Notes: a model not told the origin generated them from the letters alone. A DNA stretch of 64,000 bases from Apis mellifera (GCF_003254395.2 NC_037643.1:17349463-17413462); one strand, 5' to 3'; positions 47,798-61,024 are shown, counted from the stretch's first letter. Program-made: numbers and translations.

Positions 47798-48041
47798 TTA
47801 TATTGATTTTATTTAGAGTTGCATTTTTAACTTTGTTAGAACGAAAGATTTTGGGATATATTCAAGATCGTAAAGGGCCGAATAAAATTATATTATTTTG
47901 GTACATTTCAACCTTTTAGCGATGCATTAAAATTATTATCTAAAGAGTGATTTTTTTTTTAATTATTCAAATTTATTTATTTATGGACCAATAATAATAT
48001 TTTTTTTATCTTTGGTTATATGAATTTTATATCCTTGATTT
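47794..48041 (+). pseudogene. nad1: NADH dehydrogenase subunit 1, N-terminal fragment (within NUMT)
   Basis: The parent gene encodes a membrane subunit of respiratory complex I. With the invertebrate mitochondrial code the sequence reads through the landmarks AFLTLLERKILGYIQDRKGP, then FQPFSDALKLLSKEW, then a C-terminal piece ending SLVMWILYPWF. These are conserved nad1 features: the LLERK and RKGPNK loop and the QPFSDA-KL motif. Two single-base T insertions break the frame, one in the TTTT run near 47896-47899 and one in the T10 run at 47951-47960. TGA read as Trp and AGA as Ser show mitochondrial origin. Similarity stops after 48041, so only about the first quarter of nad1 is present. The good preservation suggests a fairly recent transfer. 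Confidence 0.88.
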
Positions 48042-51000
48042 ATAGAATTTATAGAATTTTGGAAACGTAAACAAGTTCGCACTTGTGCCAATTACACGTA
48101 AAATATTCCAGAAATATTTATAATTTTAAGAGAGCGTTAATCGTAGCTTGAATTCGAATCTTTTCAATTGGCATAGATTTTCCAAGAGATAATGGGAGCA
48201 ACGTTCCAATTCGGAGAGAAGGAAGGGGTATTCGGAAAAACAATCTAGCGTCTAGACTCCTATCGAGGCATCACGTCGACAGGCGACTGTCCGCGTGATC
48301 CGCACAATAAGTCAATCAGCCGGGTCGATCAGGCTTCCAGCCGCGCGACGTTCAACTCGTGACAAATGATTGCGCCGATACGGTGGCTGACGTCTTCATA
48401 CGGTAAATCCTCGCGTATCCCCTCCCTTTCCACCCCCTTGTTGTTGTCCGTCACACAAATCGACCGACCAGCCTTCCATCCGTGTCACCGATTTATTTTA
48501 CGAGATGGCCCATCGTCCCGGTTAACCGAACCGCCTCTCTCCTTCCCTCTCTCTCTCTCTCCCACTCTCCGTATCTATCCATCTCTCCACTCGCGCACGT
48601 ATCGATGCTTTATTGGGATCCATTACCTTTCCACGGCCGCCAATAAGTCGTTCCCCGGGGTGGAGGGATATCGATGTACACAGGTTTCGGCCCCGGGGAC
48701 ACGCAAAGTGGAAGAGAGAGAGAGAATGGGAAAGAAAGTCATAAGGCATCGCAATCACGTCCTCCGGAGAGGAGAGAGATCGAACGGTCAGATATTCCCT
48801 CGAAGGGAAGATTTCGACGCTTGGGCTTCCTTCAACCTCTCCTAGTTAATTTTCTTCTTCGATTAACGATAATACCGGAGGAACGAATTTTCCCTCCCAG
48901 CTCGAATATTTGGAAAATTGGAAGATCTGGGTGTTTTTCTCGGAACGAGAGAGAGAGAGAGAGATGGTGGAAATTGCGAAAGGTTTCCACAGGTACGAAG
49001 GGATGGACGGATGCAACTTTCGCCTCGGTAAAAGAAAAATTGCCGGGCATATTTCACCCAACTGCTTCCCGACGGGGCTCCTTTGACTCTCTCCACGATG
49101 CAACGATATTCGTCCGGTTTCTTGGAGAGAAATAGATCGAAAGCATTATTTCGGTAGAGAGGTCGAATTGGATTAATGGAGCGTGTTTGAATTATCCTCG
49201 AAAAATTCGAGTCGGATTTATCGAACGATCCTTCTCGTACGAAACTATCTCGAGAAACAGTCTCCTCGTCAAGAGTTTGAATTAATAGTTGGAATAGAAG
49301 GATCGATTTCGAGGGGAAAAAAAGGAAAAGAATCGGAGGGGATTAGACGAGATTAAGGTGAGATTTATCGTAGGGCAGGCGCGTTACGAGATGGTCGCGT
49401 TGCGTTACAAGAAACGGCGGGTTGCCCACGCGAAATTTTTCGCATCGACCTGTCGCGTCACCTCGTCGATTTTCAATCTCTCTCTCTCTCTGTCTACGGA
49501 GGCAGCTCGTCGGTGGCATACAAGAAAAATTGATACGTGGGCCTCTAATGGCCCAACAAAAACGGACCCAACAGGGACGCGACAACAAAAGCGTATGCAT
49601 ATTATGAATGGATGGACGAGGCGAAGGAGGAACGGATGCCAGAAATATATTGCCTCGGTGCACCCACTCCCTCCCTCTCCCTCTCCCTCTCTCTCTCTCT
49701 CTTTCACCCTTGGTTGAGTTGCACGCGTGGATGGAGGGAGGAGGTGTGGAAGTGAGGAGAAAGAAAGAAAGGAGGGACGACGATGACGAGAAAGAGGAGG
49801 AGGAGGAGGAGGTGTAAAAAAAGGAGGATTCAAAAGTTGCCAAGCTCGCGCATCCCTCCTTTTATCTGGCTTTGTGACGAGGAGCAGGCGAGCAGGCCTG
49901 CTGCACGACAGAAAATTAGTAAAATCCGGCGGGTAGCGCGTGGAACTGTCTGTCCCGGTGCCCAGGCCCGGATTTATAAGGAGCGAAGCCACGATTTATG
50001 GGGGGGCCTCGGTTATTTATCGATTTCGATGGTGCACGCGATATCCGTTGCACGGATATCGATACGTTCCTCGAAAACTCTTCTCTTTCCTCCGTTCGAG
50101 GAGGCGTTTACGAGGTTCCAAGATGTAATCTTCCGCCTTCCTCCCGCGAAACGACGATTTCTAATTTCGTTTGCACGAGTTTAAGAGGCCCCCCCCCCCT
50201 TCTTCGAGAGAAATCATCCGTCCGCTTTTTCTACGATAGATTAACGCGGCAGGGAGCGTGGAAAGGAGGAAAAGATGAGGCCGATTAGCCGCAGTGAACG
50301 GGGCGCAGTGTTGGGGAGCGGCGGTTTGCCGTGCAATTATTAATTCCGGGAAATCGATAAGCTCAAAGAGGCTCCTCCCGAGGCCGCGCTTGTAATTATT
50401 GCCGGCAGAGTCGTTGGAAGGAAGAAGGAAGCCGCGGCTCTTCAAAGCACAATGCCACCCTCTAATCACGTATCGACTTATCGACGAGGAGGGAGGGAAA
50501 CGCTCCTCGCGTTTTACACCTTGGAACGAGCCTTCTTACTCGAACCTACGCTTTCTCCCTTTATATCGATCTTTCAGAAATTCTTCCATCGTACTTGGTC
50601 TATTTCGGGCAATCTTTTCTCAAGAAAGACTTTCGAGATTCGCTTTCGAGCAACGTCTTCTATCGATCGATCGAGACGAGAGGGAAAAAGTAAAATTTTC
50701 GTCTCGTCGGTTTATCGCCCGGAACGGTTAGCTTTTTGCCGAGGTAACCGTTGGATGGCACAGCGCCAAGCCGTTACCGCGCGATTAATGCGTATATTTG
50801 CGTGCATTTCCCAAGAAGATCCTGGAATTCGGTAACGTCCCGACTTATCTCGCCCATTTTTCTTCCGCGGGAAGAGTCCTCCTTTTTTTCTTACGAGTAA
50901 TTCGTCCGAATAATTCGTCAAAATACGCAAGAACGAGCGAAGGTATCGAAGACTTCTTCGTCATCTTCTCTTAGGCTTCTATAAGGGGGGGTATATAATC

Positions 51001-54000
51001 AAAAGGATTGCAATAAATTTCCGCGACTGCAATTACACTTAATTAATGACTCGTGGGGATGCCCGTTGTATAAATCATGCGTGTTACTGCACTCGCTGAC
51101 GGATGAATCATCCCGCGATATTTATTTCCCTCCTTCCACTACTTTCGACGAAAACCTCTCAAATTTAATACATTCGCTCGGTGACACCGGCCGACTCTCT
51201 CTCCTATCTAGCCACCGCTCGACCGTGCCGCTCGTCCCCCCCCTCCTCCACCCATAACATGCGCCCTATAAGAAGCGATCGTTACCGCTCGCCGCCCTAT
51301 AATCTACACCGGCTAATGACGTCCATTACGTTACTGCACGGCCGCTCGCACTCTTCCTTCCGATCCGCACAGAGACCTACCTTTACCCTATCGTTATTTC
51401 CCGATCGAATCTTCCCTTCCACGATTCTATAACAGATGACAATATGACTTCGTAACAGGCGTAATATAGTAGTAGTTGGAATACGTTGTTTCCTTGGAAG
51501 GAGGAAGGAAGGATGTGTCGCGTTCGAAAAATCGAGGGAGGGAGGGGGAAGGAAGGATGATGGAGCGGCGTTCGGCGTTTTGTAGGCCGGTTGTTGTTCG
51601 GCTCCACGCCCTTTTCCATCGTCCTCCTCCTCCTCCTCCTCCTCCCTCTCCCCTCGACAGCCATAACTCGGTCGGCTCTCTCGGTCGGAGGGAGAGAGAG
51701 AGAGAGAGGATCTGTGTGTGTGGCCGCGCGAAGGCATGTATAAATACGCGAGGAGAGGCGCGTATAACAAGTTATGGCAGATAAATTTATAGCATCTCCA
51801 GTGAAACGCCATTACTTTAAATGCACCCCTCTCCCCGAGAGTTGCGCGCTATCCTCTCCTCTCCATCCTGTTCCCTCCACCGCGGGTATACCGCGCGGTG
51901 GAGTATCGGCTTTTACGATTTTTAAATAGCCCGCGCGAAATATCCTTGGACGTTGTCCCGGGAACCAGCGCCTTTTGTCCGGTCCCGATCTACGGGATTT
52001 CAATGATCCTTTCCCCGCGATTTTACCGCCTCCCCTCCTTCGAATAATAAAATATAACAGTTTTCTGATCGTTCTTCCCCGAAAAGTTTCGAAAATTCCT
52101 CTCGAGCGAAGTTGTCTCGAAGAAGAGGAGAAAGAGGAAGAGGAAGAGGAGAAAAGCCCGTTCACGGGGCGATCAAAGTTCAACCTGCTGGTAATCTGGC
52201 CTAATCACGGCCCGACTCGCTAACTTCTGTGACGTGTGCCAACCCGTGAAGAAGGGGAGGGGGGAGTATCGGTATCGCTGCGAGTTGCCAGGCGGGGAAT
52301 AAACCGTTTATCCCATATTATAATTAGTTAAATTCTTCGGGACGTGGAGGTGTCTTTACACGTCAGTCAGCCCACTTCGCTTCCAGGCTCATCTCCAACC
52401 CCCCCGTCTTTCCCGCCTACCTCCTCCTTCTTCTCGAAGGCGTGCGATCATCTCCAGAGCCGCGCCACCCGACTCGACTCGACTCGTTCGAGGGAGGGCA
52501 AGATATTAAACTATCCGAAAATTAGTTAAATCTTGTTTAAAAGTTTGCTCGACGATCGACGATGCAACGCGCCCTTTCCAAGATTCCCTCGATCCGCGAT
52601 CGATATTCCGGAAAATCGAGGGAAGAGGAGTGTTGTTAAATTTATGTTCGAAGGTTAAAAAGTATTCGAAGGGGGAGAGGCGGGCACGCGTGTAATCGAG
52701 AACGTCCACGTCTCGAACGGGAGATTAACACGGTATTATTATTCTGACAGGATTTTAATTTCGAGATACCCGAGCGAGAAGGAGGATCCTCCAGCCATCA
52801 ACCTTGGTTGCGGTTGTATCGATATTGACGAGGGTGCACCCCCTCCCCCCACAAGCTTTCTCAACCTTGAAAAGGAAACATCCCTCCTCACCGGGGGGCC
52901 CACAAATTATAAAAACCGCTCGACGTGATGCTAATCTGGAGAAAGTTTTTTCGGGGGAAAAGATCGATTCTTCGATTTATTATTAAAGCCCAGGTACCGA
53001 TCGAAGTTTTGATATTTCGTCAGAGAGAGAGAGAGAGTTATTCCTTTTCTCAAAAGCAACGGTTAATAAACGGATGGCTCCTCGTACGGGCGCGGGGATT
53101 ATTGGTGCGGGCGATCGACGAATAGGAGAGAGAGAGAGGGGGGAGGAAATTTATGAAAGTAATCCGGCCGACCGGGTCGACGACGGTCGGTGATCGGCGT
53201 GGGAGCCGGCCGCGTATCTCTATTGTGGGCCACGCTCCGCCAGAAATCAAACTTTCCGCCCGATAAATATATACGACGTGTACACGGGATGGATAAAAGG
53301 CGGTGGGGTGTCACCTGTCCGTGCGCTCAACAGGTAAACTCTCCCATTGTCCCACAGTCTTGCGTGCGCGCGGGTGTGGATTTGTCCACAAAAGGGGGAG
53401 AGAGAGAGAGAGAGGGGATCTGTCGATGCGTGTCGGGGAGGGAAGGAAACCGAGGAGGAGGCGTCGAGGGGGAACTGGTTCTCATCTAGCGGAGCTGAAA
53501 ATCCGATCGAATCGAGGCTTTCGCGCTCCTACGATCGAGATCCTACGGAGATTAGCAAAGAATATATTTCTCCCTTCTACTTTTCACATTCCACCTTTTG
53601 TCGTGGAAATAAAAAAAATTTATCGCGAAACAAGGAAATTTCTCTCTCTCTCTCTCAAGTTATTATCGATGACTCGACGAAAAAGAAGAATTTGAAACGG
53701 GATATTGGTAATCCGTACGGAAGGCAGCAGGTACGAAGAAGAAAGGATCGATTCCCTGGATCGATGACTTCCCTTGGAATCCGACGTTTAAGAAGAGCGA
53801 TCGAAGGCCGAAAATCGAATGCGTTCATCCGCCAGGTATTCCAATAAGGAAGAAAAGAAGGAAGAGAATAGGAGAGAAGGAAGGGACGAGTCTCCGCAGA
53901 CGGATGGCCGTGTATCTTTGGCCTTGTTTCTTCGCGCGTTTCTACTCGAACGCGCTACCGGAGAGAGAGAGAGAGAGAGAGAGAGGAGGCTTTTAACCGG

Positions 54001-55149
54001 CGGGGCGTAGCCTCCGGGTCCGATCATTACCGACATTGTCCGCTAATGGATATTTATGAATGCACCAATCAACGCCACCACTACCGGGCTTCAATGCAAT
54101 CAGAATCGATTATATAGATTCCGGCCACGGACGCGTAACCTTCGATCGTCCTTGCTCGATCGCCTCCTCGAGCTTCCTCCTCCTCTTACCGTGGGCGGCG
54201 TTTGAAAAGCTCGAGGAATCGGGAATCAGCGGCAAATTGTCCACACTTGTCCAATCGCCCCGCTATTCTTTCTCTCGTAGCTACGAGAGAATATTCTTAT
54301 CTCTCATTCTTTTTTCTCTCTTAAGAGAATGAAATGGAGGGATGTAATAATAATAATAGTAATAATAATAATAATATCGGAAAAGAAAAAGATCGGCGAC
54401 GATATTTCGCAATGGAGAAAAGAAAAGAGGAGAGAAAGCGAAATTAAGATTGCCGGCGGAGGAGGGAATAATGACATTACCCGTTTCTCGGCGTTCGTTT
54501 CTAAGAAAGCGAACCATCCCAAGATATTGCGCGTTTTGATCTTACCGCCCACGCCGTGTGTTTTTATTTCTGGTCCTGGAAGAAAGAAACAAAGGGCGAT
54601 CGACCGAACTAATGAGACCCCGTTCTCGGGACCCCGTGCATGTGACGTAATCGGGACGTTTTTAAAAAGTCACGAATGCGTTTGCAGTTCGGCACGCGGT
54701 TGAATGCCGTCACGGGGCTTAACGCGGCGTGACCGCACCGTGTATAATATCGCATGTAGCTGCGCGCATTGTATGTTTACGAGCCGGCCGGAGGGCCAAA
54801 AGAGCACCACGTCGGAGAAAGGTGTCGGGCAACACGTGTCCGTATCGACAAGGATGTATCGACGACAGCCGCTGCCTTCGGCCATCCGCGTGTGGTCGCA
54901 AACCCGACCTCCTCGCAAACATGCTTTACGAGAAATTTCAATTTTTTTATTCGCCGCCTCCTCTCCGCCGCTCCTTCTCCTCTCTCTCTCTCTCTTCCTC
55001 TCTCTCTCTCTTTGTGCGAGAATTACCGTCATCATCTTCCACTCCAATTCCACCTCCTCCTCCTTCTTGGAGATTGGTATAATTTGTCGGAAAAGGGAAA
55101 TGGAGCGCCGATTTTTAACCGATTTTCTTTCGAACGAATTTTGAGATTT
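48042..55149. other. Non-coding, CpG-rich stretch with CT/GA tracts
   Basis: No gene is recognised. CT or GA tracts lie near 48549-48562, 48948-48965, 49480-49492, 49690-49702, 51693-51710, 53023-53038, 53399-53415, 53640-53657, 53961-53985 and 54979-55012. (GGA)/(GAA) tracts lie at 49793-49812, 51625-51645 and 52119-52152; (ATA)n lies at 54346-54376. A TATAAATA word near 51735 lacks other promoter features. The long overlapping frames around 51297-51812 and 54670-55344 are repeat translations. Confidence 0.6.
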
Positions 55150-57060
55150 CCATGTTTCGATGTTGTAAGGTTTCGTCGGTGGAATTTTTTTACGATTCGA
55201 AAGGAAAAAAAAGTCTGTTTTCGTAATAAGGAGAAACGAAAGGAGTCGATTTCTAGCAAAATGTGACCGATTTTCGAACTTTCGGTCAAGTTTTTGATAT
55301 TGATGTGAGATTTTATCGGTGAAATTTTTATATGATGATACCAAGAAAAAAGAAGTCTATTTTCGTAATAAGGAGTAACGAAAGCATCGATTTCTAATAA
55401 AATATAATCGATTTTGTTTCGAACAATAATTTTTAAGATTTGGTATTGGTATAACGGGTCAGATCGCTAAAGTAATCAATCGAAAAAAGAAACATCCATT
55501 TTCTTAAGAAGCCTCGAAAGCGCAGATTTCTAGCAAAATGTGAACGATTTTCTTTCGAACTTTCGGTCAAGTTTTTGACATTGATATGAGATTTTATCAA
55601 TGTAATTTTTTATGATGAAAAGAAAAAAAAAAGAATGTCCATTTTCGTAAGAAAGTATCGATTTCTAACCGATTTTCTTTCGAACGTTCAAGTTTTTAAG
55701 ATTTCGATATCGATGTTATAAGATTTTATCCATGGAATTTTTTTACGACGATACCAAAAGGGAAAAAAGTTCATTTTCGTAATAAGGAGCAACGAAAGCG
55801 CGATTTCTAACAAAATATAATCGATTTTTTTTCGAAGAATAGTTTTTAAGATTTGGTATTGGTATAAGATCAGATCGCTGAACTAATCAATCGCAAAGGA
55901 AAAAAAAAACGTCCATTTTCGTAAGAAACCACGAAAGTATCAATTTTTAAACCGATTCTTTCAAACGGTAAAGTTTTTAATATTGGTATAAGATTTTATT
56001 GGTGTAATTTTTTTTACGACGAGCCCAGAGAATTTTCCATCCATAAAGATTCATGAAAGCACGTCGATTTCTAACAAAATACAACAGATTTTTTTTCAAA
56101 CTATCTAATTTTTTTACGACGATCCCAAAGAAAAAAAAGAGCCACGAAAGCACCGATTTCTAACAAAATGTAACCGATTTTCTGTCCAATTTTTGTGAAG
56201 TTTTCGATATTGATGTAAAGCTTTTGAGATTGTAATTTTTGTAATTTTTTTTCGACGATCCCAAAGAAAAAAAAGAAAGGAGTTTCGAAAGCGCTGATTT
56301 CTAACAAATTATTTAAAACCGATTTTTTTTCGAACGGTGGTTTTTAAGATTTAATATTGATATTATAAGATTTTATCGGTATAATTTTTTACGACGATCC
56401 CAAAGAAAAAAAAGAAACGTCCATTTTCGTAAGAAACCACAAAAGCATCAGCAATTTTTAACCGATTTTTTTTCGAATGGTCAAGTTTTCGATATTGGTA
56501 CAAGGTTTTATTGGTGTAAAAAAAGAAAAAAAAGAAACGTTCGTTTTCGTAAGAAGTTTCGAAAGCGCGCTAATTTCTAACAAATTATATAAAGCCAATT
56601 TTTTTTCGTATGGTGGTTTTTAAGATTTGATTTTGATATTATAAGGTTTTATCGATGTAATTTTTTTACGATGATCCCCCCAAAAAAACGTCCATTTTCG
56701 TAACAAGTCACGAAATCGAACCGATTTCTAACAAATTATAACCGATTTTTCTTCGAACGGTCAAGTTTTTGATATTGGTATAAGATTTTATCGGTGCAAT
56801 TTTTTTACGACGATTCCAAAGAAAAAAAGAAACGTCCATTTTCGTATCAAATCACGAAATCGCACCGATTTCTAACAAATTATAATCGATTTTTCTTCGA
56901 ACGATGATTTTTGATAAAGATTTGGTATTCGATATAAGCTTAAATCGCTGTACTAACTTCCTGGTTCCATCAATCTCAATCAAAGAAAAAAGGAGCGATT
57001 CTCTTTCCAACGAGATCCCAAAGAAAAGAAAAAGAAACGTTCATTTCCCTAAATACGAGC
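55150..57060. repeat. AT-rich tandem array, about 140-bp units, roughly a dozen copies
   Basis: Copies of the word CGTCCATTTTCGTAAGAAA and its variants occur near 55217, 55358, 55496, 55637, 55770, 55913, 56420, 56543, 56694 and 56838, mostly 125-150 bp apart, with two strongly decayed copies between 56030 and 56270. Other shared segments of the unit are GATTTCTAACAAATTATAA, CCGATTTTTTTTCGAAC, AAGTTTTTGATATTGGTATA, GATTTTATCGGTGTAATTTT, and ACGACGATCCCAAAGAAAAA. Copies differ by short deletions. The left edge fades into unique DNA around 55060-55150. There is no coding potential beyond the repeat itself. Confidence 0.9.
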
Positions 57061-58566
57061 ATCGAAGGATGCCTACACGCATGGACAAGAGGAGGAGGAC
57101 GAGAGAAGGAAATTCGTAACGTCGAATTTAGCGATCCAAGAGAGGGGAGAGAGGGAAGGAGGAGGGAAATTGGATCCAGATTTAAGATGGATTATACCGA
57201 TATACGGGTTGGTGGGGGGACGCGTACACGGACGCGTTATACGGCCGGCCCGATGCGGCTACGGTGTCAAGTTATAGGGTACACGAGTTACACGCAGAAA
57301 CCGGGCTACGAATAACTTTGCCCGCCGCGTTAGCTACCAACTTTATAGCTAATTCATTTTATACGTTATTTCCCATGAAACGGTCGTTACGGCCGAGGCG
57401 AGTGTACATCCCCTCCTCCCTCATCCCACCCGAGGACGGAAAATCCACCCCTCCATCCACCTTTTCCTAGAAAATTTGAATCAACAACGTTCGAAGCAGG
57501 AACGATTTTCCCCGAGATCACGAATCGTTCGGCCACGATGATTTCTCTCGCGCGAAAACGGTATCCCTTTTCAACGTGCGTTGAACCCATCGCCCCGTGG
57601 AAACGGACGTGCGCTCCCGGTTTCCCCGAGAAGAAGAAGGGGGAGGAGGCGAGGCGCGGATACCGTGTCGGTCGCCAATGACGACGCGGATCGGTGGATT
57701 CTGAGGCAGTGGCATCATCAGAATGAAGAACGACTCGGAGGTGTCCACCTAACGTTACTAATGATCTTGCGGGCCCCGTAGAATACATATGGAGCGGCCA
57801 GTCTGAATTAAAATCGCTCCGGCTATAGCCAACCTACCTACCTACCTACCTACCTACCTACCTACCTACCCTTCTTCTCTTCTCCTATGATTAATGGAGA
57901 GTTCACACTCAGAATGCACACACGGGATAATTAAGGGGATATATTCTGGCCACCGAGTCCGTGCGCGTTGTTCGAAGAATGTAACGGGTGACGGGAACCG
58001 AGGCTCGCCGCCCTTTCCTCCTCCTTTTTACAGCCACCTATCTTCCTATAACCCGAATCTCTTCGATCAATCGAAAACCGATATCCTCGAGTATCCTCGC
58101 GAACAACGAACGTATATCATCGATACGTATTTTTAATATATAAGAAACATCCCTTTGAATAAGTTGGAAGGGAGAGGGAGAAGGTACACCTTGTATATAC
58201 GCGCAGCGGCCTTAAGATCCGCCGCGTCACGGCGGGGCGGGAGGGAAGGGAGGGTAGTGGCCTAATCATTAATTCAAGGCTTAGGTGTAAACAAACGATA
58301 ATTTGATAACGTCCAGAGACGCGTCTAGGGGCGTCTCTAACCGGCTACCGGGCGAATCTTTCGCCTTGATCCATCCATGCACCATGCGTGCCGGCCTACG
58401 TAACCGACTACAGGTGCAGCCTCGTTAATTACGTGTACGACTACGCTCGATTAATTTACTACTCCTTTCCTATCCTCGATTATTATTATTATTATTGTAA
58501 TAACAATAATAACAACGAAATATAGAACCGGGTAGGTTAAGAGGAAGGGAATTATTTATAACTCGC
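57061..58566. other. Non-coding stretch with a (CTAC)n microsatellite
   Basis: No gene is recognised. A (CTAC)n tetranucleotide run spans about 57833-57870. Positions 57180-57390 and 58260-58470 are unique and fairly GC-rich. (TTA)n lies near 58480-58495, followed by its near mirror AATAACAATAAT. Confidence 0.6.
57833..57870. repeat. (CTAC)n microsatellite
   Basis: About nine to ten uninterrupted CTAC units, the only long tetranucleotide run of this type in the window. Likely polymorphic. Confidence 0.9.
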
Positions 58567-58570
58567 CTAA

Positions 58571-58783
58571 ACCTTTGACAAATTGGCCAGAAAGGAAGAA
58601 AAAAAAGTGAACGGATCCGAGTCTATCGGACGCGACGTTGCAACCGACGACGTCATTGAACCCAACGAGTTGATGGGGATGATACAAGCCACCGTAACGG
58701 AGGAGGAGGAGGGAGCTAGCTTAGCCGGGTTGGTGTGTACGGGAGCGAGAAGAGCGCCATTCTTTTGTAAGAAGCTCACATAA
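58571..58783 (+). CDS. Possible exon or small frame, unassigned
   Basis: Between stops at 58568-58570 and 58781-58783 the plus strand is open for 70 codons and, unlike most frames here, the product has a balanced, protein-like composition (it contains VNGSESIGRDVATDDVIEP, then an acidic run from a GAG repeat, then ARRAPFFCKK). There is no in-frame ATG near the 5' end (the first is the Met of NELMGM), so it could only be an internal exon or non-coding. No good acceptor with a pyrimidine tract precedes it. The opposite strand is also open for 76 codons. I do not recognise the family, and chance remains the more likely explanation. Confidence 0.18.
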   Translation, partial: TFDKLARKEEKKVNGSESIGRDVATDDVIEPNELMGMIQATVTEEEEGASLAGLVCTGARRAPFFCKKLT

Positions 58784-60975
58784 ATTGCGACACCCAAGAG
58801 TTAAAAGCAGTCTTAAATTACGTGCCGTCGACTCCTTGATGAATTGAGTGCTCCCACCAACCTCCACCTCCGCTTCTATTCCTCCTTCCTCCTCCTCCTC
58901 CTCCTCCTCGTCTAGCTTTCTTTGCCTTGCCAGCGGATACACATTGTTTTTACTCTGCGCTTTACACGCGTTGGGTCCATCCTTTCCTAGATCCTTGGCC
59001 CAGGTGTAATCGTAACGAAGCCTCCTCTTTTTCTTCCTCTCTTCGGTTACGTAACGAATTCTTCGAGAGAAGAAAAAAGCGCGTGGATCGCGTTTATATA
59101 CATCGAGCTAGTTTCGCCTGCTCGTTCGCCTCCTCTTTTCGCGAGGTACAACGTCTCGGAGGCATGGAGTATAAATTAGCCCGAAATTCGCGTAAACAAG
59201 TTGTATCGCGGGCCGAATCGTGGCCACCAATCACCTCTCGGTCCCTCTCTCTCTCTCTCTCTCTCTCTCGTCCCGCCGACAAGCTCCTTCAGCGTCGCTG
59301 TCCCCCTCCAAAGGGGAAAGGCCTTGCCTCCTTTTGTTTTTTAATATCGCCGTGTATTTTATATTTCTGAAATCCTATCTGATCCTCGTCGACTGATTTA
59401 TATTCACGATGATACACGCGTGCCGGCATTACCAACGAGGGAGCCTCTTCTCCCCTCTCCCTCACCTGCCGCCGCTCCGCAGAGAGAGAGAGAGAGACCA
59501 GCCATCATATCTGGGGGAATGATCGGGCAGCGCAAACAGAAAATAACTGGATTACCTTTAGTTTTTTATTTGGCGCTGCTCACGGCTGAGGAGAAGGAAG
59601 AAGAAGGAGGAAGGGAAGAGGGGTGGGTAGATACGTTATTGTTCTTGGAATGATTCCAAATAAAGATTTCACCGGCACAGTGTGTAGAAACCTGAATAAT
59701 AAAATTCCGACGATGGGCCGGAGCGGAGCGCTAACCTCCATTTAGCTTTGCTGCCGTGCACGGCCCCGCTGCGTGTAAAAGGCTGCGCCTCCTCGTAACA
59801 AATTGTCCCGTTTCGTTTTTACCAACGGGCCGCCTTCTTTTAAGAGATATCACGGAACCGAACAACTCGCTCCTTCCGAGTCGAAGGAATTGGAATATTC
59901 TTTCCCCTTCTTTTTTTTTCAATTATCGTATCTCGAAGATGAGAATTATTCGTCGAGGCGAATAATATCCAATAGAAATTCCATCTCTGGGAATTATTAA
60001 ACGCGGGTCACATACATATATATACACACGTAAATTAACGTTTCAAATTTACGCGCGAAGGGAAGAAAATTCAGTCTCGTTTCTCGTGTTCGGGGAGAGA
60101 GAGAGAGATGTTGCTTCGTCGTAAATTCGTTCTCGTTATCCCGATAACGAGATGTATGTGTATAACGACGAACGAAGACGCGAAAAAGGGAGGAAGCGTC
60201 AAGTTTTAGCTGAATCGATATTCGTGGAGGAAAAAAATTGGACGTGCTATAAAAAGAATTAGCAACGGAGATCTGCATCAAGTTTATATCACGGTAATCG
60301 AATCATAAATTTCGCTTACGTCCTTTTTCGTATTCCACTCGAAATCGAAACAAGCGCGATAATTCCTTTCGATGGAATAAAGTTTCGTCTCGATCGATAA
60401 CTCTTACCGATCGGGCGACGATTCGCTCGGAGGGGACTGAATCATCGACTCACCCTCCCCGTCACACCCAGCCAGGAATAATAGGGGGGCCGGAAGTCCC
60501 TCGCCTCGCCTCGAGTTTCGTTTGTCTCGGCTGCATTCGATTCCTCTAATGATGCCTACACGAAATATCGTACGTGGGCGATTCCCTTCCTCTCTTTCTC
60601 TTGCGAAGGGGCGGGCCGAGTCGAGAATTAATCCGATATTTCGATAAGATTCGAAGAGGAGGAGAAATTATTTTTACCTGGAAAGACGCGAAGAATCGTA
60701 AGAAAAAGGGGGGATTCTGTTGGCGAGAGAGAGGATTCGATGCTCGATGCTGTAGGTACCGGTGACTATAAATCATAATTAGGCTGCGAGCGGTAGCCGC
60801 GAAGTGGCTGCAGTCCCATTAGCAGCAACAATGCAGCCAAGCAGCTTAAGACGTCGTTGTTGCCAGAAGAAGAGTAAGTTAGCTGCCCATTCAGAGGTGG
60901 AAGATCGTATCGGGACTGTGGAACAGGATATTTGCAAAGGGAGAATAATGAGTGCAACGCACAATGCCTCGTTTT

Positions 60976-61024
<49 letters not shown>

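Larger units (their letters stand above)
47690..48041 (+). other. NUMT: nuclear copy of mitochondrial 16S rRNA, tRNA-Leu(UAG) and nad1
   Basis: A mitochondrial DNA fragment inserted in the nuclear genome. The order matches the insect mitochondrial segment read along its minor coding strand. First comes the 3' end of large-subunit rRNA, marked by the sarcin-ricin loop word GTACGAAAGGAC at 47724-47735. Then comes a tRNA-Leu anticodon arm (TTAAA/TTTAA around TTTAGGA, anticodon TAG, 47781-47797), and then nad1. The nad1 part needs TGA as Trp and AGA as Ser. The 3' half of the tRNA and the nad1 start seem to be missing, so there is an internal deletion. The left boundary is approximate, set where AT-rich DNA begins. 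It is AT-rich against a GC-balanced background, and it is non-functional in the nucleus. Confidence 0.9.
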
